A DNA stretch of 64,000 nucleotides from Chryseobacterium cheonjiense (GCF_012927265.1 NZ_JABBGF010000002.1:372001-436000), one strand, 5' to 3'. Counted from the stretch's first letter, positions 16,679 through 25,229 are shown. The notes: generated by a model from the letters alone, not told the origin. Numbers and translations: made by a program.

Positions 16679-17065
16679 CTAATTTCTGGCTACAATTTTA
16701 ATCTCCATTTTCTGTCCCGGAAGCGCGAGTTCATTTACTGCAACGATCGTACTGGCAACGATACAATCTTCTCCATAAAATTCTTTTCCCATAAGTTTTC
16801 TCGCGGCAAAGCCTTCCTGCATATCCGTTACATAAATAACTTCCTCTGTTACATCATCACTTTTCATTCCAAATTCGGTCAATAATTGTCCTATATTTTC
16901 ATAGGTCTGCCTGAACTGATTTTCCATTCCTTCAGCAAGTGTACCTTCCATATTATGACCCAATTGACCGGAAATCCATATCGTATCTCCTTTCTTTACT
17001 GCCTGAACATAACCATATACCTTTTCCCAAGGCATATTAAAAGTTTTAAACTCTTTAGTACTCAT
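16679..17065 (-). CDS. RidA-family (YjgF/YER057c/UK114) protein
   Basis: A 128-residue protein with the RidA trimer-barrel pattern: GDTIWISGQLGH at 26-37, QTYENIGQLLTEFGMKSDDV in the middle, and ALPGQKMEIKIVAR at the end. True RidA deaminates reactive enamines/imines using an Arg in a P-A-R-[ST] motif. Here the matching stretch reads VAST, so the Arg is replaced by Ser. It therefore probably belongs to another Rid subgroup with a different or no deaminase activity. It lies on the opposite strand inside the WYL-linked region, and its start faces the WYL gene. Confidence 0.82.
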   Translation of the reverse strand: MSTKEFKTFNMPWEKVYGYVQAVKKGDTIWISGQLGHNMEGTLAEGMENQFRQTYENIGQLLTEFGMKSDDVTEEVIYVTDMQEGFAARKLMGKEFYGEDCIVASTIVAVNELALPGQKMEIKIVARN

Positions 17066-17257
17066 AATTTTATTTTAAATTACAGATACCGTCTCAACCA
17101 TAATGCCTTATAACTAAAATATTGATTTTCAAAATTTTATTTTTAATTCATAAAAGAAAATTTATCGAAATATCGTAAATCACCTATAACAATATTGAAT
17201 TTTAATAAAATCTTTTCGTTGATAGCAGCGTTAGGAAACTTATCCACAAAAATAAAA

Positions 17258-17293
17258 CACGACACGTTTTGTCGCATTAAGCTTATATATTTG
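17258..17293 (+). promoter_or_regulatory. Shared-element promoter 4 (WYL regulator gene)
   Basis: Element CACGACACGTTTTGTCGC at 17258-17275, with perfect arms CGACA and TGTCG. TATATTTG follows at 17286-17293 with the same 14-nt spacing. Its place before the regulator gene implies autoregulation. Confidence 0.78.
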
Positions 17294-17309
17294 TCTTAGA
17301 AATGTAACC

Positions 17310-17363
17310 ATGAAACGCTTAGCGTTCCATTCGAAATTACAACTGCAGAAAACTGTACCATAA
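17310..17363 (+). other. Possible 17-codon leader ORF upstream of the WYL gene
   Basis: ATG at 17310 codes for MKRLAFHSKLQLQKTVP and stops at 17361-17363, 10 nt before the WYL start. The context AACCATGAAA resembles that of the 16387 start (AACCATGAAA) behind promoter 3. It may be translated or be chance. Confidence 0.25.
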
Positions 17364-17373
17364 ATAAATCCGA

Positions 17374-18294
17374 ATGAAAAAAGACTTTTACCTGACCAGA
17401 TACGCTTTGATAATCAAAAGATTAGAAAGTTCTCCAGCGACCTATTCACAGCTGGAAGACTACCTGCTCAACTCTTTTGAATTTCAGGACGCGGGCATTA
17501 AAAGCTATTCGATCCGTACTTTGCAGAGAGATATCCGTGAAATTTCCGACCTGTTTAATCTATCCATCCACAACAAGAAGAAAGGTGATAACCGATATTA
17601 TATTGAGAGCCGTCCCATTATGGAAGTGGATGAGTATAACCAGAAATTACTCGAATCGTTCCAGGTAAGCAATGCCCTGAATCTTCATCCCGATTTCTCA
17701 GATTTTATCTTTTTTGAAAGCAGAAAACCTACAGGCGTTGAACATTTTTATGACCTGTTCTTTGCCATCAGAAATAAAAGAATTGTCTCTTTTGAACATT
17801 ATAATTATAAAAATAAACTGATGACTTCCCGAAAGGTACACCCTCTTGCTTTAAAAGAATCCAAAGACCGATGGTATCTCATCGCTATTGATACCAAGGA
17901 TAAAATGCTGAAATCTTTCGGGCTGGACAGGATCAATTATTTGGATGTTTCCAACAGCAAATTCAAGGAAAAATATAAATATAATTTCAGGGAACATTTT
18001 AAAAATGCTTTCGGAGTAATGAATCTTACAGCTCAAAATCCTCAGAAAATTGTTCTCAAATGCAGCAGGCATCAGGGAGAGTATATCAAAAGTTTCCCCC
18101 TTCACCAGTCTCAGAAAGAAGTAAAGGAAACCCCGGAAGACATCTATTTTGAATTTTTCCTTCATCCCACTTACGACTTTATGCAGGAGATTTTATCGTA
18201 TGGAAAAGAAGTGCAGGTTTTAGAACCGAAAATTTTAGTTGATGAAATACGCAGCCATCTGCAGGAGTCGCTGAACAGCTATCTTAAGGACTGA
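17374..18294 (+). CDS. HTH-WYL transcriptional regulator
   Basis: A 306-residue regulator with an N-terminal winged-helix HTH (recognition-helix region SYSIRTLQRDIREISDLF at 45-62). The WYL ligand-sensing domain lies at about 120-195 with the diagnostic DRWYLIAIDT (166-175) and SFGLDRI (181-187), and a WCX-like C-terminal extension runs to 306. Characterised WYL proteins sense nucleic acid or nucleotides and control DNA-damage or phage-defence genes (PafBC, DriD, CapW/BrxR). It is preceded by shared-element promoter 4. Being the only regulator among the four promoters, it is the likely factor binding the ACGWCA-N5-TGTCG element. Activator or repressor cannot be decided. Confidence 0.9.
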   Translation: MKKDFYLTRYALIIKRLESSPATYSQLEDYLLNSFEFQDAGIKSYSIRTLQRDIREISDLFNLSIHNKKKGDNRYYIESRPIMEVDEYNQKLLESFQVSNALNLHPDFSDFIFFESRKPTGVEHFYDLFFAIRNKRIVSFEHYNYKNKLMTSRKVHPLALKESKDRWYLIAIDTKDKMLKSFGLDRINYLDVSNSKFKEKYKYNFREHFKNAFGVMNLTAQNPQKIVLKCSRHQGEYIKSFPLHQSQKEVKETPEDIYFEFFLHPTYDFMQEILSYGKEVQVLEPKILVDEIRSHLQESLNSYLKD

Positions 18295-18339
18295 GCAATG
18301 TATTGGATTTTTTGATTACTTTTACATAAATATATCAAA

Positions 18340-18972
18340 GTGAAATTCCTGTTTCCATACATTTTCTGTCTTATTTCTTCATTCTGCTTTTCGCAGCAGA
18401 CCGAAGACTTCAGGCTCGTTAAACAATATTACAACCAGCACCGCTCTATGCTGGGTCAGGAATTCAAGAAAAAGTTTGATGCTGAGACCGATAATTTCCA
18501 TAAAGCTTCCATAAAAAGCGATTACCTTCTTTTCATGCAAAAGATGGACAGTATAGAGAATGTGGCTTTAACTGGTGTTTTATTAAAAACAAAAAATCTG
18601 GAGGACCTGGCGAGACTCCACCTTATAAAAGCAAACATTACACCCGAAGCTCCTGAAGTTCCGAATGTGGTTATAGACAAAGCGGCAGATTACCCCGGAG
18701 GGATCAACGAACTCAGAAAAGAAGTGGCCGACCTTTTTTACCTGGGAGGTATATATTCTGAAACCAAGACCATTAAAACAAATGTTGCTTTTATTGTGGA
18801 AAGGGACGGCACTATAACAAATGTTGAAGCCCAGGGAGATAATTTCACCTTCAACAGACAGGCCGAAATTGCCTTATATTCTGTTTCACAGAAGTTTTCC
18901 CCGGCCATCGTCAATGGTATTCCGGTACGATATCGTTTCCGGCTTCCTTTAACTATGAATCTTGAAGAATAA
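18340..18972 (+). CDS. Exported protein with a TonB C-terminal-like domain
   Basis: A 210-residue protein with a signal peptide (residues 1-18, ending CFSQQ). It starts at GTG 18340; no ATG fits as well. Residues 120-207 resemble a TonB C-terminal domain: YPGGINELRKEVADLF, FIVERDGTITNVEAQG, a run of FNRQAEIALYSVSQKF, and GIPVRYRFRLPLTM. It lacks a proline-rich linker and a retained membrane anchor, so it is probably a periplasmic domain protein rather than an energy-transducing TonB. It ends 2 nt before tadA and may be co-transcribed with it. Confidence 0.72.
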   Translation: MKFLFPYIFCLISSFCFSQQTEDFRLVKQYYNQHRSMLGQEFKKKFDAETDNFHKASIKSDYLLFMQKMDSIENVALTGVLLKTKNLEDLARLHLIKANITPEAPEVPNVVIDKAADYPGGINELRKEVADLFYLGGIYSETKTIKTNVAFIVERDGTITNVEAQGDNFTFNRQAEIALYSVSQKFSPAIVNGIPVRYRFRLPLTMNLEE

Positions 18973-18974
18973 CA

Positions 18975-19406
18975 ATGTTTACCGACGAATATTTTATGAA
19001 AATGGCGCTCAATGAAGCGCATCTTGCTCTTGAAAAAGATGAAGTGCCGATTGGCTGCGTTGTCGTTTCTAACAACAGGGTTATTGCAAGAGCCCACAAT
19101 CTCACCGAAACCTTGAATGACGTTACTGCCCATGCAGAAATGCAGGCCATTACTTCTGCTGCGAATTTCCTTGGCGGAAAATATCTTATCAACTGTACGC
19201 TTTATGTAACACTGGAACCATGTGTAATGTGTTCCGGAGCTCTTTCATGGGCACAGATTTCAAAAGTGGTCATCGGAGCAAGAGATGAACAGCGGGGTTT
19301 TATCAACAAACATCTTTCTCTTCATCCCAAAACAGAAATCGTAACAGGAATCATGGAAAATGAATGTTCTTCTATCGTAAAAGAATTTTTTAAGTCAAAG
19401 AGATAA
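18975..19406 (+). CDS. tadA: tRNA-specific adenosine deaminase / nucleoside deaminase
   Basis: A 143-residue cytidine-deaminase-fold enzyme that converts A34 to inosine in tRNA-Arg. Zinc ligands are His53 with proton shuttle Glu55 in HAEMQAI, and Cys83 and Cys86 in PCVMCSGAL. The substrate-fold segment EVPIGCVVV (23-31) is present. Motifs and length fit TadA rather than guanine deaminase, though the two are related. It starts 2 nt after the TonB-like gene. Confidence 0.9.
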   Translation: MFTDEYFMKMALNEAHLALEKDEVPIGCVVVSNNRVIARAHNLTETLNDVTAHAEMQAITSAANFLGGKYLINCTLYVTLEPCVMCSGALSWAQISKVVIGARDEQRGFINKHLSLHPKTEIVTGIMENECSSIVKEFFKSKR

Positions 19407-19494
19407 TGAGTACAGGTTAAGCTTGAGGCTGAGAAAAAACAATGATCTACGCCAAATTCAGCACAGAAATTATTGAGCGCCAACCTTAACTTGA

Positions 19495-20253
19495 CTACAA
19501 ATCTTTTCCTAAAAAGTAAAGTCCTTTCAGGGTATGGAGTCTATCCATCACATGGATTTTGTCTGTTAAAGGTTTATACACATGAGAGACCCCTCCTGTA
19601 GCTACTACAAAACAATTATCATCCACCTCATCATTGATTCGATCGATAAATCCTTCCACCATACCTAAAAATCCGTATACCATTCCGCTCTGCATACAGG
19701 TAACGGTATCTAATCCTAAAACGGTCTTCGGTTTCACCAGCTCAATTTCCGGGAGCTGAGCGGTCTGACTGATCAGGGAATTTAAAGCGGTAACGATTCC
19801 GGGAGCAATGATTACGCCCAATGTTTCGCCATTTTCTGCAACACAGCTTGCGGTAAGGGCTGTTCCGAAGTCCAGAACTATTTTTTTCCGGTCCGGATAC
19901 ATGTTGTGTGCCGCCACAAGGTTAGCATAAATATCGGTTCCCATCTGCTTGGACTTGGCCTGAACTCCGGATGGAGTATTTCTGTCGACAATCACCGGAT
20001 TGATCCCATGGATCTTCCTGATGGCCGAACTCATTATTTTTGTGAGATGAGGCACTACAGAACCCATGATGATCTTATTAATTTCTTTTGGCTGAATTTT
20101 ATAGGTCTGGTATAGCATAAGCATCTGAACATAAAGCTCGTCTGCCGTTCTGTAAGGCTTGGTATTGATGACCCACGAAATATCGCAGTTATCATCATTA
20201 AAAAGACCGAATCTGATATTACTGTTTCCTACATTAATTACTATTGAATTCAT
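19495..20253 (-). CDS. coaX: Type III pantothenate kinase
   Basis: A 252-residue kinase of the ASKHA fold that phosphorylates pantothenate, the first step of coenzyme A synthesis. The phosphate-binding motif NVGNSNIRFGLF lies at 7-18, the catalytic-region GxDR variant reads QMGTDIYANLVAAHN (about 102-116), and DFGTALTASCV (128-138) and VATGGVSHV (about 218-226) complete the set. The gene starts one base from the end of an XRE regulator gene, so the two share a transcript. The second CoA-pathway gene in this window is coaBC at 51368. Confidence 0.93.
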   Translation of the reverse strand: MNSIVINVGNSNIRFGLFNDDNCDISWVINTKPYRTADELYVQMLMLYQTYKIQPKEINKIIMGSVVPHLTKIMSSAIRKIHGINPVIVDRNTPSGVQAKSKQMGTDIYANLVAAHNMYPDRKKIVLDFGTALTASCVAENGETLGVIIAPGIVTALNSLISQTAQLPEIELVKPKTVLGLDTVTCMQSGMVYGFLGMVEGFIDRINDEVDDNCFVVATGGVSHVYKPLTDKIHVMDRLHTLKGLYFLGKDL

Positions 20254-20625
20254 TTATTTACTTTTCAATTGTTCGATTTCTGTTCTCAGGTCTTTTATTT
20301 GCTGCTCATAAACAGCTATAAGCTTTTTTGACAATTCTGAATTTTCATAATAAACCCGATTGTCATCATTAAAACCTTGATAACCTGTTGCGGAATCGTG
20401 ATTTTCCTGATTAAAATTTTTTTGTGAATCTGTTTCAAGAAGATCATTCAATGGTGTCTCCAAAATTTTAGAAATATCAATCAATCTTTCAACCGTTAGT
20501 TTTGTTTCTCCTGTTTCTATTTTGCGGTAGGCTGATGTACTCAGATCTAAATCCTGAGCCATATTTTCATAAGAAAACCCTTTTTTGCTACGGATCTCAG
20601 CTATTTTCTTAATAATTTTTTCCAT
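20254..20625 (-). CDS. XRE-family HTH regulator with a C-terminal coiled coil
   Basis: A 123-residue protein whose residues 5-62 form a Cro/CI-type HTH (KKGFSYENMAQDLDLSTSAY, then KIETGETKLTVERLIDISK). A short acidic/Asn-rich linker and a C-terminal helix (SKKLIAVYEQQIKDLRTEIE, leucine-spaced, likely dimerising) follow. It abuts coaX downstream. Upstream, between it and the divergent lipoprotein gene, are two 21-bp direct repeats, a plausible operator for this regulator. Confidence 0.85.
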   Translation of the reverse strand: MEKIIKKIAEIRSKKGFSYENMAQDLDLSTSAYRKIETGETKLTVERLIDISKILETPLNDLLETDSQKNFNQENHDSATGYQGFNDDNRVYYENSELSKKLIAVYEQQIKDLRTEIEQLKSK

Positions 20626-20628
20626 ATT

Positions 20629-20670
20629 AGTAAAAATAATTTTCGTAAAAGTAAAAATTTTCCCGTTAAA
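20629..20670. promoter_or_regulatory. Two 21-bp direct repeats in a divergent promoter region
   Basis: AGTAAAAAT occurs at 20629 and again at 20650, exactly 21 bp (two DNA turns) apart, each unit ending in AAA. A third partial GTAAAC follows. It lies between the XRE gene and the metallopeptidase gene and may be a binding site for the XRE regulator. Confidence 0.4.
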
Positions 20671-20726
20671 GTAAACTACATCTTAAGAAATTAATTATAT
20701 TATTGCATACATTAATTCAATACAAA

Positions 20727-22415
20727 ATGAAAAAAAATTATTTCCTAATGCTGTTGGCATTAGTGTTGTTCTTGTCTGGATGTCGAAGCGAAGACCTTGC
20801 AGATACACAGGATAAATCCACAGCAGCGCATTCTTCCAAAAATTACGCTTCCCTCGACAAATTTCTACAGGTAACAGGAATATCCAAAGAAGAACTTTAC
20901 AAAGACATCTCTTCCGCCAAAGGAAAATCTTCCCCGGAAGACTTTGAGATCAATACAGACAGAATACTCGAAACCATAAAGAACCAGCAGATAACAGCCT
21001 TTTCCTTTATTGTTCATCCTAAAAACGGAAGCATCGTAGAAATAGAGAACGGGAAAGAAATTTTCTACAATATGGCTTTTGTAAAGGTGGATAATGTGTG
21101 GCAGAAAAGTATTTATAAATATACTGTTCCTGCGGGTTGGCTTTCTTCCCTTCAAACTACACCCAATGCTCCTTTCAACGGAAATATTACACGAGTATAT
21201 CCTTCTTCGGAAAGCGCAAGGGCATATATCTGTGGCTTTTCAGCAACTCCTGCTTTTCACTGTTGGGCAGGACATACCGATCCTAACGATGGAGATTGCG
21301 GAGACTGCTGGCACTGGAATACGACTTCCATCTGGTGCGATGACACTACGGTTGTAGGCCCGGATCATCCCGCAAACGGAGGAACTATTGGCATTGGCGA
21401 CGGAGGAAGTAATGAATCCGGATTTCAGACCAACCTGCCGATGGCAGATGAGCAGGCGATGATGATACAGAAATACGCTGCTTTTGTGAGTAGCTTTAAC
21501 CTGAATTCTTATGGATTTTCCACAGAACTCAAATCAAAACTTTTCCATTTGTATCTGAGTTTGCAGGAGGATGATTATATTATTAACCAATTACTTTCCT
21601 CTTCGCCTACCAACTCGCCTCAAAAAGTGAATCTGCTTAACTGGGCAATTGATTATTTTAATGAAAATCTAAATACTTCATCTATAGCCGAAAATACCAC
21701 TTATACCACAAGTTTTTTAAGCTGGGGAAGTAATTTCTTTATTCAGAACCCTACGATAACTTGGCAGCAGTTTCGAAAATGGTTTATAGAACCCATCACA
21801 CAGCAAGATGTAATAAATGAACTTCAAGGATACCCCTGCGCACAAAGTGTTGCTCAACAATTACCCAATCTTTCCAACGATATTGCAACAGCAATGAAAA
21901 ATGTATTTCAAAATAATGAAAATTATAATATTATTTTTAGAGCAAAAAGCGGTTTGGGTGATGTTGATGGAAAAACATTTTCTTCACGATCAAACACAGG
22001 TAGTTTTAGAGCAGTAATATATTTAAATGATCAAGTTTTAACAAAAGGCACAAAAGAGTATATACTAGTAACTATGTATCATGAGGTTGTTCATGCCTTT
22101 TTGGATTATGAAAGATTTAGACTTGGAGACTTAGCCTTTAACAACCAATATCCAAGCGTTCTAGTAGGCTATGATTATGACGGAAACGGCCATATAATCA
22201 ACAGATACACTTTTCTTCCAAACCATAGTCAATTAGGAGCTTTTCTTTCTCAACTGGAAAATATAATTTCTACATACAATCCTAATCTGCCTATAGCAAC
22301 AGTTAAAGCAATTGCAAAAGCTGGAATTACGACAATCACACAGCAAGAAAAACAGTTAAACCTCAACGAAAGAGATACTACAACAAACAATCATAAAGGA
22401 ACAAAATGTCAATAA
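20727..22415 (+). CDS. Lipoprotein with C-terminal HExxH metallopeptidase-like domain
   Basis: A 562-residue protein starting at 20727, where a lipoprotein signal begins (lipobox FLSGC, Cys19). Residues about 30-150 form an N-terminal domain. A Cys/Trp-rich segment (FHCWAGHTDPNDGDCGDCWH) lies near 180-200, then a Gly-rich linker. The C-terminal half is helical and carries HEVVH at 452-456, a gluzincin-type zinc motif. GC is about 40-52% in sampled 60-nt lines of the first half but 23-35% in the last third. It is followed, without a gap, by another low-GC lipoprotein gene. The layout resembles a modular secreted toxin, but no known family was recognised. Confidence 0.7.
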   Translation: MKKNYFLMLLALVLFLSGCRSEDLADTQDKSTAAHSSKNYASLDKFLQVTGISKEELYKDISSAKGKSSPEDFEINTDRILETIKNQQITAFSFIVHPKNGSIVEIENGKEIFYNMAFVKVDNVWQKSIYKYTVPAGWLSSLQTTPNAPFNGNITRVYPSSESARAYICGFSATPAFHCWAGHTDPNDGDCGDCWHWNTTSIWCDDTTVVGPDHPANGGTIGIGDGGSNESGFQTNLPMADEQAMMIQKYAAFVSSFNLNSYGFSTELKSKLFHLYLSLQEDDYIINQLLSSSPTNSPQKVNLLNWAIDYFNENLNTSSIAENTTYTTSFLSWGSNFFIQNPTITWQQFRKWFIEPITQQDVINELQGYPCAQSVAQQLPNLSNDIATAMKNVFQNNENYNIIFRAKSGLGDVDGKTFSSRSNTGSFRAVIYLNDQVLTKGTKEYILVTMYHEVVHAFLDYERFRLGDLAFNNQYPSVLVGYDYDGNGHIINRYTFLPNHSQLGAFLSQLENIISTYNPNLPIATVKAIAKAGITTITQQEKQLNLNERDTTTNNHKGTKCQ

Positions 22416-22417
22416 TT

Positions 22418-23308
22418 ATGAAATTAAGTGTTTTAATCTTCTTATTAGCTATTTCATCGACCTTTTCATGTCAGAAGTATATACTTTTAGACAGCTTAAA
22501 AAAGTATGATGTAAAAGAATATACCCTAAATACAAAAGATATTTATAGTATAGATAAAGAAATTGATATTTACAATTTTTTTATAAGTAGAGAGGTTATA
22601 TTATTATTCTCTGTTTTACCACCGCTAGAAAAAGATCCAATATTAAATTCTAAACAAATGATGCAAAATAATTGGATTGCTGTTGATATAGAAAAAGTAA
22701 AAAATCAAGCTCTTACTGGTAAACAAATTTACAAACTTGTGGAAGAATGGAGTGTCAATAACACACCTGAAAAAAAGACATTTGATTACAAAATAGTTAA
22801 AAAAGAAAATGGAAAATATTATGCTTCAAAATATTGTTTAACAGAACTTTTTAATATTTCAAGTATTGAGTTTCCACTAATTTCTTCATATGGCGTTATT
22901 AATATTATGGATAAAGAAGTTAGCATTAAACAAATGCAAGTTAGTTTTGAGAAACAATTTCCTGACACAAAATTTATCTTAGATTTCCGGGAGCAGGATT
23001 ATATTCGAAATTTAAGCATATATTATAATTACAGAAATTACCTATCAAAAATACTTACTATAAAAAAGAAAAAAGCTTATCAGTTTTGGACATTCGATGG
23101 TTGGTGGGTACAAGATGGATACAATGAACATAGAGGAATTGATAGATTCTTGTATATTCCGAATAAAGGTATTGTTGGGGGTTCTTATGATTTTTATTTT
23201 AAATTTAAACCAAAAATATCAGGCAATGAATATTTTATTGAATCAGAAAAAAAATTATGGGATAATATCATCAATGAAAAGATCATGCTTGCCAATGAAT
23301 TAAAATAA
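22418..23308 (+). CDS. Putative lipoprotein, possible partner of the metallopeptidase
   Basis: A 296-residue protein. ATG 22418 is chosen because it gives a clean lipoprotein signal (hydrophobic 2-14, FSC with Cys18); an ATG at 22406 in the same frame would overlap the previous gene by 10 nt. No domain is recognised. The body is rich in Lys, Ile and Tyr, and its DNA is very AT-rich (about 20% GC in one sampled line), matching the tail of the preceding gene but not older neighbours. Adjacency and composition suggest the two genes were acquired or exchanged together, with this one perhaps giving immunity. Confidence 0.6.
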   Translation: MKLSVLIFLLAISSTFSCQKYILLDSLKKYDVKEYTLNTKDIYSIDKEIDIYNFFISREVILLFSVLPPLEKDPILNSKQMMQNNWIAVDIEKVKNQALTGKQIYKLVEEWSVNNTPEKKTFDYKIVKKENGKYYASKYCLTELFNISSIEFPLISSYGVINIMDKEVSIKQMQVSFEKQFPDTKFILDFREQDYIRNLSIYYNYRNYLSKILTIKKKKAYQFWTFDGWWVQDGYNEHRGIDRFLYIPNKGIVGGSYDFYFKFKPKISGNEYFIESEKKLWDNIINEKIMLANELK

Positions 23309-23335
23309 GTATTTGTTGTAAATTAGAAAACAAAC

Positions 23336-23369
23336 AATCCCTGCAGAAAAATTTCTACAGGGATTTTTT
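23336..23369. terminator. Bidirectional terminator between convergent genes
   Basis: AATCCCTGCAGAAA pairs with TTTCTACAGGGATT (14 bp, one mismatch), with a T-run to the right. It serves the putative lipoprotein gene and the convergent M1 peptidase gene. Confidence 0.8.
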
Positions 23370-23384
23370 ATCTATATTAAAATG

Positions 23385-25229
23385 TTATTTTACTTCAACA
23401 AAATTGTCTTCCATATTCACATCCGCCATTCTTTCACTGAAATCTATTCCTACAACAGACAACTGCGATTTTGTATAGGGAACAGTAATGGAGTATTCTT
23501 TTTGCGTCCATGGCCAATAAGGCATTGTTTTGAATTCGCCATAAGCATCTTTTTCCTTCCAGGTATGGGTCATATTCATCGGAATCTGATAGGTAATCAC
23601 TTTTTTATCAGATGTTATTATGCTGAAATCAACAGGCATGGGTACCTGCCCGTTGTTTACCAAGGTAATGGTTGTAGATTTTGCATCGTACTTCACATCC
23701 TTGATTCCGTAATCTATTGTTTTGGTAGTATTGATCCAGTAATGATGAAACCACTTCAGATCCATCCCGGAAACCTTCTGGGCAATATGCAGAAAATCTC
23801 TGTCGGAAGGATGCTTCAGCGCCCACTGATCATAGTACTGCTTTAATGTTTCCGCCAGATTCTGCTCTCCCATAATATAACCCAGCTGTACCAGATACAG
23901 TTCTCCTTTTACATAAGAAGCATAGGTATAGGAAGTACCGTTGTCATGATGATCTCCCAGCCATACCGCTGGCTCTTCAATTCCCTTTTTAATAAAATTC
24001 CTGTAAGCATTAATTGAGTTTGCGAACGGATTAGGAAGCTCTTTAGAGGGAGGGAAAAGTTGATTCATCACGTAGCCTTCTGCATAGCTGGTAAAACCTT
24101 CATCCATCCACGGACGCATCGGTTCATTGGTTGCCAGCATCTGCTGATACCACGAGTGGGCCCCTTCGTGAGCCATAAGTCCCATCAGATCTTCCATGCT
24201 TTTGGCTTCTCCTAAAATCATGGTACACATCCCGTATTCCATTCCGCCATCACCCCCCTGGATAAAAGCGTACGTAGGATACACATATTTCCCGAAGTGA
24301 GCATTCATCAGCTGGAAGTATTTTGTAACGTATGGCTGAGCCTCTTCCCAAACTTTCGTTTTATCATTATTCTGATATACGAGGAAAACCTTCGGGCCTT
24401 GAGGAACATCAAAACTTTTTACAATATAGTCTTTGTCTGCTGCCCAGGCGAAATCCAAAATGTTTTTTGCCGTCCATTTCCAGGTAACTTTATTATTCTT
24501 ATCAACTGTAAGCAAAGATTTTTCCTGATATCCTTTGACAGCTCCGGGATTTTCAAGAATCCCTCCTGCTCCGATCACATAATCTTTATTGATTTTAATA
24601 TTAACTTCAAAATCCGAGAACGGTGCATGAAATTCTCTTCCGATATAATCGAAGGTTGCCCAGCCGTCATAATCATATTCTGCAATTTTAGGATACCACT
24701 GGGTCATGGTCATATCCACTCCTTCCCTGTTATTCCTTCCACTTCTTCGGATCTGCTGCGGAATCACGGCATCCCATTCTAACGTAAAGGTCGTTGAAGA
24801 ATTTGGCTTAATAGACTCGGCCAGATATACTTTCATTACCGTTTCCTGAATTTCATATTTCAGCGTTTTGCCGTTTTGTTTAATCCAGTGAATATTCTGA
24901 GCGCCTTCCTGATCTTTCGGGATAGAGGCAAGTCTTGAGATTCCGTCTTTCTGCAATCTTGAATCGCCGTTTTTTCCTTGCCCGGCAACTCTCTGATCCA
25001 TCATTGAATTAGGCTTAAAGGCATTCCAGTACAGATGAAAATATACAACATTAAGCTCATCCGGAGAATTGTTTTTGTATTCTAATGTCTGTTTGCCTTC
25101 ATAAGTGAATTTTTCAGCATTAACATCAATATCCATCCTGTATTTCGCACTCTGCTGATAATAAGGCCCCTGTTGAGCCTGAAACTGAGAAATGATAAAC
25201 GCAAAGAGGATTGCAAAAGATCTTTTCAT
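23385..25229 (-). CDS. M1-family metallopeptidase (aminopeptidase N-like)
   Basis: A 614-residue exported zinc aminopeptidase. The signal peptide spans residues 1-19 (ending FQAQQ). The zinc site is HEGAH at 354-358 with the third ligand Glu377 in DEGFTSYAEG. The exopeptidase recognition motif reads GGMEYG at 328-333, matching the family GxMEN with Tyr for Asn. A beta-rich N-terminal domain precedes it and a C-terminal beta-sandwich follows. It probably trims peptides in the periplasm or outside. It is monocistronic and faces a shared terminator. Confidence 0.92.
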   Translation of the reverse strand: MKRSFAILFAFIISQFQAQQGPYYQQSAKYRMDIDVNAEKFTYEGKQTLEYKNNSPDELNVVYFHLYWNAFKPNSMMDQRVAGQGKNGDSRLQKDGISRLASIPKDQEGAQNIHWIKQNGKTLKYEIQETVMKVYLAESIKPNSSTTFTLEWDAVIPQQIRRSGRNNREGVDMTMTQWYPKIAEYDYDGWATFDYIGREFHAPFSDFEVNIKINKDYVIGAGGILENPGAVKGYQEKSLLTVDKNNKVTWKWTAKNILDFAWAADKDYIVKSFDVPQGPKVFLVYQNNDKTKVWEEAQPYVTKYFQLMNAHFGKYVYPTYAFIQGGDGGMEYGMCTMILGEAKSMEDLMGLMAHEGAHSWYQQMLATNEPMRPWMDEGFTSYAEGYVMNQLFPPSKELPNPFANSINAYRNFIKKGIEEPAVWLGDHHDNGTSYTYASYVKGELYLVQLGYIMGEQNLAETLKQYYDQWALKHPSDRDFLHIAQKVSGMDLKWFHHYWINTTKTIDYGIKDVKYDAKSTTITLVNNGQVPMPVDFSIITSDKKVITYQIPMNMTHTWKEKDAYGEFKTMPYWPWTQKEYSITVPYTKSQLSVVGIDFSERMADVNMEDNFVEVK

